Source: DAIOGN01 sp036745245
GTDB taxonomy: Bacteria > Zixibacteria > MSB-5A5 > JAUVRN01
Length of the DNA stretch: 18,292 bases
Direction of reading: 5' to 3'
Assembly: GCA_036745245.1 (NCBI GenBank)
Contig: DAIOGN010000065.1
Location: 1-18,292, forward strand
Shown here: piece by piece, positions 1 through 5,906 of the stretch
Position numbering within the stretch: position 1 is the first letter of the stretch
Layout of the letters: the number at the start of each line of letters is the position of its first letter
The notes under the pieces: model-generated
Seen by the model: the letters and a program-made list of their open reading frames with translations, nothing else
Told to the model about the DNA's origin: nothing
Databases searched by the model: none
Position numbers and translations under genes: made by a program

Positions 1-1
1 C

Positions 2-733
2 GCCCTCTCGCAGAAGCCGAAGCCCATCCCCCCGGGCGCGGAGGATCCGTACATCCGCCAGGTGATGCCGTACGTCGAGGCGTACCGGACCGCCTGGGGC
101 ACGGCCTACCGCGTGATCTACGACCAGGGCGACCCGCTCGTGTGCGTGGATACGGTGAGCAGCATGGCGGGCATGCCGGTGCCGGTGGACGAACTCGAGA
201 TCGACTACTGCGTTACGTCCTCTCAGAAGTGTTTCGGCATTCCGCCGGGGCTGTCGTTCGCATCGGTGAGCCCGCGCTGCTTCGAAAAGGCCGCCACGGT
301 GCCTCACCGCGGCTGGTACTTCGATCTGCTGAACCTCGAGAAGCACGCGCAGAAGGGGCACTATCCGTCCACGCCGGCCGTCACGCTCATGTATGCGCTC
401 GCTCATCAACTCACGCGAATCTTCGACGAAGGGCTCGACCATCGCTGGGCCCGGCACCGGACCATGGCCGACAAGGTGCGAGCCTGGGGGCAGGAGCATC
501 TGTCACTTCTGGCGGCGCCGGCTTTCCGCTCCGACACGCTCACCACCGTGTCCAACACCCGGAACATCGACTTCGCGGATCTCACGGCGTTTCTGCGCCA
601 GCACGACCTCGAAATCGCCAACGGCTACGGCGACCTCAAGAACGTGACGTTTCGCATCGCGCACATGGGCGACGTTCCCATGGAAAGGCTCGATGCACTG
701 CTCGAGCTGCTCACGGTGTACGTGCATCGTTGA
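2..733 (+). CDS. Class V aminotransferase, 3' part (probable phosphoserine or serine-pyruvate/alanine-glyoxylate type)
   Basis: The reading frame is open at the left window edge, so the N-terminal third (roughly 120-140 residues by comparison with the family) is missing and 243 residues are visible. Family landmarks are clear. VDTVSS carries the Asp that pairs with the PLP pyridine nitrogen. SSQKCFGIPPGL carries the Schiff-base Lys, codon 227-229. YPSTPAVTLMYAL and FRIAHMGDV match the usual TPAV and FRIGHMG motifs of the serine-pyruvate/alanine-glyoxylate subgroup. In this fold type I family the enzyme moves an amino group between small amino and keto acids in the cytosol. Because serA follows 92 bp downstream on the same strand, the likely role is phosphohydroxypyruvate to phosphoserine conversion in serine synthesis. 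That role is inferred from context; serine-glyoxylate or alanine-glyoxylate activity remains possible. Confidence 0.85.
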   Translation, partial: ALSQKPKPIPPGAEDPYIRQVMPYVEAYRTAWGTAYRVIYDQGDPLVCVDTVSSMAGMPVPVDELEIDYCVTSSQKCFGIPPGLSFASVSPRCFEKAATVPHRGWYFDLLNLEKHAQKGHYPSTPAVTLMYALAHQLTRIFDEGLDHRWARHRTMADKVRAWGQEHLSLLAAPAFRSDTLTTVSNTRNIDFADLTAFLRQHDLEIANGYGDLKNVTFRIAHMGDVPMERLDALLELLTVYVHR

Positions 734-825
734 ACCGCCCTGGATCCCGCACTCTGCTTGACGATTCTGCGGGCGAAGTCGCCGCGCCCCTTCCCAGTTG
801 CCTGTCCTCCCGGAGCCTGTAGCTT

Positions 826-2412
826 GTGCTGCGCGTGAAGATCCTGATCAGCGATCCGCTGGGCGCCGAGGGCGTGGAGCTGTTGAAGAAGCAGCCCGGG
901 TACGACGTGGACGAACTGCCCGGACTCTCCAAACCGGACCTGTTGGCCAAAATCGGCCGCTATGATGCGCTCATTGTGCGCTCGGCCACGCGCGCCGATC
1001 GGGACGTGATCGAGGCGGGCAAAAAACTCAGAGTGATCGCCCGCGCGGGAGTGGGCACCGACAACATCGACGTGGACGCGGCTTCGCAGCGCGGCATCGT
1101 GGTGACCAATACGCCCGATGCCAACACGCTCGCTGCGGCCGAGCATACGATGGCCGTGCTCCTGGCCATCTGCCGGCACATCCCGGAGGCCGACCTGGCT
1201 GTAAAGTCGGGGGGGTGGGGCCGCGATCGTTTCATGGGGCGCCAGCTCTATGGCAAGATTCTGGGCGTGGTGGGTCTGGGGCGCATCGGCCTGCAGGTGG
1301 CTCACCGAGCGCAGGCCTTCGGCATGAAGATCGTGGCCTACGATCCCTACGTGTCGGAATCGCGGGCCGTCGAACTGGGGCTCGCCCTCGTGTCGCTACC
1401 GGAGCTCTTGAAGCAATCCGACGTGGTCACCCTTCACACTCCCTCCACCGACGCCACGCGAGGGCTCATGTCGAAGGACAACCTCGCCCTCATGAAGAAG
1501 TCTGCACTGCTCGTCAATTGCGCGCGCGGCGATTTGGTGGACGAGCAGGCGCTGGCTGCGGCGCTCTCGCGCAAACAGATCGCGGGCGCGGCCCTGGACG
1601 TGTTTCAGAACGAGCCTCCGAAGGGAAGCCCGCTTCTGGGTGTAGCCAACGTGGTGCTCACGCCTCATCTGGCCGCCAGTACGTCGGAGGCGCAGGCCGA
1701 AGTGGCCAGGCAGATCGCCCGGCAGGTGATCGGAGTGCTTTCCGGGGAGCGCTACGAGAACGTGCTCAACATGCCGTTTACAGGCCCGTTTTCCGAGATG
1801 AAGCCGTACCTCAAGCTGGCCGCGCGTGTGGGCTCGCTCTCCGCACAAATCCTGGACGGGCGGCTCACACGCATCGAGTGGGACTACGCCGGCGGTCCGG
1901 AGGAGTACACAGAGGCGGTTCGCACGGCGCTCTTGCGCGGCATTCTCGAACCCGTGTTCGGTCGCGAAGTGAACTACGTCAACGCGCAGCGGCTCGCCGC
2001 CGACCGCGGCCTGAAACTCTCGCGCGTGGAGCACCTGGCCGATGCCGCGCACAACACGATCTCCTGCCGGCTGGTGGCCGGACGCAAGAGTCGGCTGGTG
2101 GTGGGCGCCCTGGTGGCGCGTGAGTGGTTGCGTATCGTGCAGATCGACGGGTACCGGCTCGACGCAGATCCCTCGGGCGACCTGTTGTTCACGGTGAGCC
2201 GCGATGTGCCGGGCGTGATTGGCAAAATCGGAACGCTCCTCGGGAAAGCGGGCGTGAACATCGGCGAATGGCGTCTTGGACGCGACACCTCGCACAAGCT
2301 GGCCGTCACTCTGATCAATCTCGACAGCACCATCCCTCCGAAAACCCTCGCGGCCCTTCGCAAAATGCCTGCGGTGGTGGAGGCGCAGGCGGTGCGCCTG
2401 GGGCATGAATAG
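826..2412 (+). CDS. serA: D-3-phosphoglycerate dehydrogenase
   Basis: This enzyme oxidises 3-phosphoglycerate to 3-phosphohydroxypyruvate with NAD+, the first committed step of serine synthesis. The 528-aa length matches the long SerA type: substrate domain, Rossmann domain, intervening domain, then a C-terminal ACT domain. The Rossmann motif GLGRIG is near residue 150. The catalytic triad is visible as Arg234 (NCARGDLVDE), Glu263 (FQNEPP) and His281 (PHLAAST). The ACT domain (about 450-528) contains DVPGVIGKIGTLLGKAGVNI, so serine feedback control is plausible. The GTG start at 826 has a GGAG at 812-815; an in-frame GTG at 835 is a possible alternative but lies 19 nt from that site. The upstream aminotransferase would supply the next pathway step. 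Nothing looks broken. Confidence 0.96.
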   Translation: MLRVKILISDPLGAEGVELLKKQPGYDVDELPGLSKPDLLAKIGRYDALIVRSATRADRDVIEAGKKLRVIARAGVGTDNIDVDAASQRGIVVTNTPDANTLAAAEHTMAVLLAICRHIPEADLAVKSGGWGRDRFMGRQLYGKILGVVGLGRIGLQVAHRAQAFGMKIVAYDPYVSESRAVELGLALVSLPELLKQSDVVTLHTPSTDATRGLMSKDNLALMKKSALLVNCARGDLVDEQALAAALSRKQIAGAALDVFQNEPPKGSPLLGVANVVLTPHLAASTSEAQAEVARQIARQVIGVLSGERYENVLNMPFTGPFSEMKPYLKLAARVGSLSAQILDGRLTRIEWDYAGGPEEYTEAVRTALLRGILEPVFGREVNYVNAQRLAADRGLKLSRVEHLADAAHNTISCRLVAGRKSRLVVGALVAREWLRIVQIDGYRLDADPSGDLLFTVSRDVPGVIGKIGTLLGKAGVNIGEWRLGRDTSHKLAVTLINLDSTIPPKTLAALRKMPAVVEAQAVRLGHE

Positions 2413-2469
2413 ACGGCCCCTGGAGTCCGACATCTTGAATAAGAGAAACCTGAGAGCGGGGGCCAAAGT

Positions 2470-3219
2470 ATGAAGGGCATCGTGCTGGCCGGCGGACTGG
2501 GCAAGCGGTTGGCGCCGCTGACGGCCATAACCAATAAGCATCTCCTGCCGGTCTATGACCGGCCCATGATTTTCCACCCCATTGAGACTCTGTCGAGGGC
2601 GGGCATCCACGAGGTCCTGCTCGTGGTGGGACCCGACTCCGCAGGCGATTTCATGCGCCTGCTTGGCGACGGCACCCGGTTCGGCCTGAAGCGCCTGGAC
2701 TATGTTTACCAGGAGAAGGAACTGGGTATCGCCCACGCCATCGGCCTGGCCGAACCGTGGGTGGGCGAACACAAGATGTGCGTGTTCCTGGGCGACAATA
2801 TCCTCGAAAAGGGCATCGCCCGTGAAGTGGCACAGTTCCGCAAACAGCGGCGTGGCGGGCGCGTGCTGTTGAAGGAGGTGCCCAACGCGCGTGACTATGG
2901 CGTGGCGGAGATGTCGGGGCTGCACATCAAGCGCATCACGGAGAAGCCTCGCGATCCAAAATCGTCGTACGCCGTGGTGGGGGTGTACTTCTACGACAGC
3001 CACGTCTTCCGGATCATCCGGAGTCTCAAACCGTCGCGGCGCGGTGAGCTGGAAGTGACCGACGTGAACAACGCGTACATCAAGAAGCACCAGCTCTCCT
3101 ACGGAATTCTCGACGGGTTCTGGGCCGACTGCGGCGCCTCGATCGACGCCTATCTTGGCGCGCAGAACACCATGGCTCGCGCGCAGCAGCTGCTCAAGGG
3201 GCGCAGGCGCAAGAAATGA
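2470..3219 (+). CDS. rmlA: Glucose-1-phosphate thymidylyltransferase (short type)
   Basis: This nucleotidyltransferase makes dTDP-glucose from glucose-1-phosphate and dTTP, the entry step to dTDP-rhamnose. The N-terminal signature AGGLGKRLAPLT (residues 7-18) has Lys12 where GGxGTRL usually has Thr. TNKHLLPV (Lys23) is the next conserved block, LGDN (Asp109) holds the metal-binding Asp, and ARDYGVAE, ITEKP and ELEVTDVNNAYI follow. At 249 aa it belongs to the short RmlA group that lacks the C-terminal extension of the roughly 290-aa enterobacterial enzymes. The stop overlaps the rmlC start by 4 nt (ATGA), so translation is probably coupled. The 57-bp gap from serA has no promoter I can defend, so the rml genes may share the serA transcript. 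Sugar and nucleotide specificity is inferred from the family and the rml context. Confidence 0.92.
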   Translation: MKGIVLAGGLGKRLAPLTAITNKHLLPVYDRPMIFHPIETLSRAGIHEVLLVVGPDSAGDFMRLLGDGTRFGLKRLDYVYQEKELGIAHAIGLAEPWVGEHKMCVFLGDNILEKGIAREVAQFRKQRRGGRVLLKEVPNARDYGVAEMSGLHIKRITEKPRDPKSSYAVVGVYFYDSHVFRIIRSLKPSRRGELEVTDVNNAYIKKHQLSYGILDGFWADCGASIDAYLGAQNTMARAQQLLKGRRRKK

Positions 3220-3671
3220 TCGAAGGCGTCCGGACCAAGAATCTCGTGGCCCACCCCGATGAGCGGGGCAGGCTGTGGGAGATTCTGCGCTCCGACGATG
3301 ATCTGTTCGACACGTTCGGCCAAGTGTACGTCACGACGGCCTTTCCCGGAATCGTGAAGGCCTGGCATGCGCACAGGCTGCAGACCGACTTTTTCACGGT
3401 GATCTCGGGCAGGGCGAAATTTGTGCTCTACGACATGCGCGAGGGCTCGCGCACGAAGGGAGAGCTTGCGGAATTCTTCCTCGGGCGCGACAAGCTTCAG
3501 CTCATCACCATCCCTCCCGGCGTGTATCACGGCTTCATGTGCCTGGGCGAAGAGGAAGTTCTCGCGCTGAATTGCCCCACCCGGCCCTACAACGCGCAGA
3601 CCCCCGACGAACTGCGGCTGCCCTTCGACACCGACCAGATTCCGTACCGCTGGAACGAGCCGGGCGGGTGA
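3216..3671 (+). CDS. rmlC: dTDP-4-dehydrorhamnose 3,5-epimerase family cupin (short, atypical active site)
   Basis: At 151 aa this is a compact member of the RmlC cupin family, whose usual length is about 180. By position in the cassette it should epimerise dTDP-4-keto-6-deoxyglucose at C3 and C5. Family features are DERGRLWEILRSDD near the N-terminus, the WHAH block (His51, His53), a beta-strand core ending FVLYDMREGS, the IPPGVYHGF turn (100-107), and NCPTRPYNAQTPDEL, which corresponds to the PYxxxxPDE region. Canonical RmlC has GLHYQ followed by a catalytic Lys a few residues later; my alignment puts Asp58 there. The short subfamily with WHxH and PPGVYHGF is widespread, so this looks like a subfamily trait rather than decay. 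It overlaps rmlA by 4 nt and rmlB by 4 nt. The chemistry is inferred from neighbours. Confidence 0.82.
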   Translation: MIEGVRTKNLVAHPDERGRLWEILRSDDDLFDTFGQVYVTTAFPGIVKAWHAHRLQTDFFTVISGRAKFVLYDMREGSRTKGELAEFFLGRDKLQLITIPPGVYHGFMCLGEEEVLALNCPTRPYNAQTPDELRLPFDTDQIPYRWNEPGG

Positions 3672-4639
3672 GCCGACTCCTGGTGACAGGTGGCTGCGGC
3701 TTTCTCGGCGGCGCCTACCTTTTGCATCTGCTCGGGCGGCGCGACGGGGCAGACGTTTTCAACTTCGACGCGCTCACGTACGCGGCCCAGCCGTCGCGGC
3801 TGGCCGGCCTGGACCGGGATCCTCATTACCAATTCGTGCACGGGGATCTGGCAGAGGCCGGGCAGGTGCGTGCGCTGTTCAAGTCGCACGGCCCATTCGA
3901 CCTGGTGGTCCACTTCGCCGCCGAGACTCACGTGGATCGCAGTCTCTTGAATGCCGTTCCCTTTGTGCAAAGCAATGTGCTCGGCACGCAGAACCTGCTC
4001 GATGCGTTTCGTGCGCAGACATCCGGTCGGCTCATCCACATCTCCACCGACGAAGTGTACGGCCCCGTGCCTCCCGGAATGTTTCTCAAAGAGGACGCGC
4101 CGCTTCACCCGCGCAATCCGTATGCGGCCACCAAGGCAGCGGCCGATCACCTGGTGCTGGCGGCCGTGCGGTCGTTTGGATTGGACGCCTGGATCGTTCG
4201 CTCGGTCAACGTGTACGGGCCGGGTCAGTACCCGGAGAAGTTCATTCCGTTGGCTGTCACAACTCTTTTGTCGGGCGCGCAGGTGCCGGTGTACGGCGAC
4301 GGCGAACAGGTGCGTGACTGGCTGTATGTGGAGGACTTCGTTCGGGCGGTGCGACTCCTGGAGACGCAAGGGCGGCCGGGAGAGATCTACCACGTGGCGG
4401 CGCAGGATGAACGCCCCAACCGCAAAGTCGCGGAACTGCTCTGCGCGCTGTGCGATGTGCCGGTGAAAGACGGCATCCGACTGGTGGATGACCGCCCCGG
4501 ACATGATCGTCGGTACGGACTCGACGCGGGCAAACTGCGTGGCCTGGGCTGGAGCCCCGAAACCGATTTCGGCGCGGGTCTCTCGCGCACGGTGGACTAC
4601 TTTCGTGCTCATCCCCACAGACCGGCGGGGGTTCGCTAA
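3668..4639 (+). CDS. rmlB: dTDP-glucose 4,6-dehydratase
   Basis: This extended short-chain dehydrogenase removes water from dTDP-glucose to give dTDP-4-keto-6-deoxyglucose, using tightly bound NAD+. The chosen GTG at 3668 overlaps the rmlC stop (GTGA) and puts the dinucleotide-binding motif TGGCGFLGG at residues 7-15, as expected. A longer open frame runs upstream into rmlC but would add unrelated sequence. Other landmarks are FNFDALTYA (the dTDP-glucose dehydratase form of the strand-2 motif), HFAAETHVDRS, HISTDEVYG (Thr127, Asp128, Glu129, the RmlB catalytic set), YAATK (Tyr152, Lys156) and VRSVNVYGPGQYPEKFIP. The length of 323 aa is normal. It is translationally coupled to rmlC; rmlD begins 41 nt downstream. 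Confidence 0.95.
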   Translation: MSRLLVTGGCGFLGGAYLLHLLGRRDGADVFNFDALTYAAQPSRLAGLDRDPHYQFVHGDLAEAGQVRALFKSHGPFDLVVHFAAETHVDRSLLNAVPFVQSNVLGTQNLLDAFRAQTSGRLIHISTDEVYGPVPPGMFLKEDAPLHPRNPYAATKAAADHLVLAAVRSFGLDAWIVRSVNVYGPGQYPEKFIPLAVTTLLSGAQVPVYGDGEQVRDWLYVEDFVRAVRLLETQGRPGEIYHVAAQDERPNRKVAELLCALCDVPVKDGIRLVDDRPGHDRRYGLDAGKLRGLGWSPETDFGAGLSRTVDYFRAHPHRPAGVR

Positions 4640-4680
4640 GCGGTCCCCATGGATCGAATCGCTCTGTCGGGACACCGCTG

Positions 4681-5532
4681 ATGGTGGCTCCGCCCATTGT
4701 ACTCGGCGGCACGGGCAAGGTGGGTCGAGCCTGGCAGAGGCTCCATGCCTCGACAGGGGACCCGGCCGGATTTCATTTCCTCGGGCGTGAACACTGCCGA
4801 CTGGACGATCCTGCCTCTGTAAGTGAGTTGGCTGGGAGTCCCGAGGCACAGGGCGCACTTCTCGTTCTGGCGGCTGCGTTCACGGATGTCGATGGCTGCG
4901 AACGTGACCCTGCGCGAGCGGAGCAGGTGAATGCGCACGCGGTGGGCAACCTGGCGCGCGCGCTGGCGAAGGGCAGTGGCGCACTGCTCTTCTACTCCAC
5001 CGACTTTGTGTTCGACGGAAAGGGTCCGCGCTCCGAGAGCGATGGTCCGGAGCCCTTGTCCGTGTATGGACGCACCAAGGTGCAGGCTGAGGAAGCGATC
5101 CGCGCGTCGGGCGTGGATCACCTCATCGTACGTATCAACGTGCCGCTGGCGCCACCGGACGATGGCGAGAGTTTCTACTCCTTCGTGACAGGTAATCTCA
5201 AAGCGGGGAAGCCGATTCGCATCGTCACCGACCAGTGGAGCAATCCGCTCGACACCGACCGCATCGCGAAGTGGTCGTGGGAGGCGTGGCAGCGGGGCGT
5301 GCGCGGCACGCTGCACCTGGGCGGCGGCACGTACGCCACTCGTTACGACATAGCCCGCTTCATCGCGGAGTACGCGAGCGCCGACACCGCTCTGATCCAG
5401 CCCATCCGAACGTCCGACCGCAAGCAGCTTGCCGAGCGTCCGAAGCGAGGTGGCTTGCTGATCGCACGGCAGTCGGAGTTGTTCGGCACCGCTCCCGACC
5501 TGCCCACCATCCTCAAGTCGCTTCCGAAATAG
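4681..5532 (+). CDS. rmlD: dTDP-4-dehydrorhamnose reductase
   Basis: This enzyme reduces dTDP-4-keto-L-rhamnose to dTDP-L-rhamnose with NAD(P)H, the last step of the cassette. The 283-aa protein starts with a dinucleotide-binding glycine motif, LGGTGKVG (8-15). It then has AAAFTDVDGCE, the RmlD form of the AAYTxVDxAE block, and STDFVFDG with Thr107 and Asp108. VYGRTKVQAE contains the SDR Tyr129/Lys133 pair. The C-terminal RPKRGGLL matches the RPxxSxL substrate loop. The ATG at 4681 is the only reasonable start after the rmlB stop; no strong Shine-Dalgarno sequence is visible, so expression may lean on coupling to rmlB. This is the last gene of the rml cassette; a 374-bp gene-free stretch follows. 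Confidence 0.92.
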   Translation: MVAPPIVLGGTGKVGRAWQRLHASTGDPAGFHFLGREHCRLDDPASVSELAGSPEAQGALLVLAAAFTDVDGCERDPARAEQVNAHAVGNLARALAKGSGALLFYSTDFVFDGKGPRSESDGPEPLSVYGRTKVQAEEAIRASGVDHLIVRINVPLAPPDDGESFYSFVTGNLKAGKPIRIVTDQWSNPLDTDRIAKWSWEAWQRGVRGTLHLGGGTYATRYDIARFIAEYASADTALIQPIRTSDRKQLAERPKRGGLLIARQSELFGTAPDLPTILKSLPK

Positions 5533-5584
5533 CCTGCCCGGGCGGCAGAAACTGCCCGAACCCGGTGGGACAGAATACAGGGCG

Positions 5585-5632
5585 ACCTGGCATAACGTAT
5601 TGCTGAGCAACACATTACCAACCTGACATAAC
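5585..5632. repeat. 12-bp direct repeat flanking an 11-bp palindrome (candidate activator sites)
   Basis: ACCTGGCATAAC (5585-5596) recurs as ACCTGACATAAC (5621-5632), 11 of 12 identical, with starts 36 bp apart. Between them lies the perfect palindrome TTGCT-G-AGCAA (5600-5610). The second copy ends 3 bp before the GG of the -24/-12-like element. This geometry is what one expects of protein-binding sites placed upstream of a promoter. The binding protein is unknown. Confidence 0.5.
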
Positions 5633-5635
5633 TCC

Positions 5636-5649
5636 GGCACCGGCCTTGC
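5636..5649 (+). promoter_or_regulatory. Candidate sigma-54-type (-24/-12) promoter for the wecB fusion gene
   Basis: GGCAC (5636-5640) and TTGC (5646-5649) have exactly 10 nt between the invariant GG and GC, as required for sigma-54 promoters (consensus TGGCACG-N4-TTGCW). Mismatches are the first T, the G after GGCAC and the last W. A start site would fall near 5660, about 245 nt before the wecB ATG. This is a single-sequence match and could be chance in G/C-rich DNA. Confidence 0.35.
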
Positions 5650-5906
5650 CTTACCCGGCTTCGACTGCCCAATCGAAGTTTGGAAGTGCCGATGGAAAAG
5701 AAAATTTCAGCATGGGTCCCCGGCGCATTCGTGCCCGGGAGCGACGACGGAGCAAACGGGGCCACCCCGGCCGTCTGCGCATGCCTGTTTGCCGGTGAAC
5801 CGCCGGTTCCTTCTGCCCTCCAACAGCACTCCGCTCTTCGATCGCCCGGTCTCCACCGCCACGCCCGTGGCTCAACCGTGCAACAGACTCTCTAAAGAGG
5901 TTAGGA

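Larger units (their letters stand above)
5533..5906 (+). other. 374-bp gene-free leader between rmlD and the wecB fusion
   Basis: No convincing gene lies here. Just after the rmlD stop, GGCAG (5544-5548) can pair with CTGCC on either side (5534-5538 or 5552-5556), giving two mutually exclusive weak hairpins without a T tract. A comparatively A/T-rich block (about 5565-5640) carries a direct repeat and a palindrome and ends at a -24/-12-like promoter; these are listed separately. A perfect 6-bp dyad, GAACCG-C-CGGTTC, sits at 5797-5809. A 67-codon frame (5692-5895) has a possible GGAAG ribosome site at 5682-5686, but its composition looks non-genic. The wecB ribosome site AAGAGG is at 5895-5900. 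Confidence 0.6.

Noticed and set aside
746..773. CCCGCA/TGCGGG dyad between the aminotransferase and serA, considered as a terminator.
   Set aside because: The loop is 16 nt, the stem only 6 bp, and no T tract follows.
2413..2469. Promoter search in the serA-rmlA gap (TTGAATAAG at 2435-2443).
   Set aside because: A -10-like string exists but no -35 at a proper distance; co-transcription with serA is simpler.
1396..3090. Long 564-codon minus-strand open frame.
   Set aside because: It is antisense to serA and rmlA, both of which have full family motifs; long antisense frames are expected in G/C-rich coding DNA and the translation is His/Arg/Gln rich without a domain.
3587..4858. 423-codon minus-strand open frame over rmlB.
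   Set aside because: Shadow of rmlB and rmlD; no domain recognised.
5588..5604. TGGCATAACGTATTGCT resembles a sigma-54 promoter.
   Set aside because: There are 11 nt between GG and GC instead of the strictly required 10; the match at 5636-5649 has the correct spacing.
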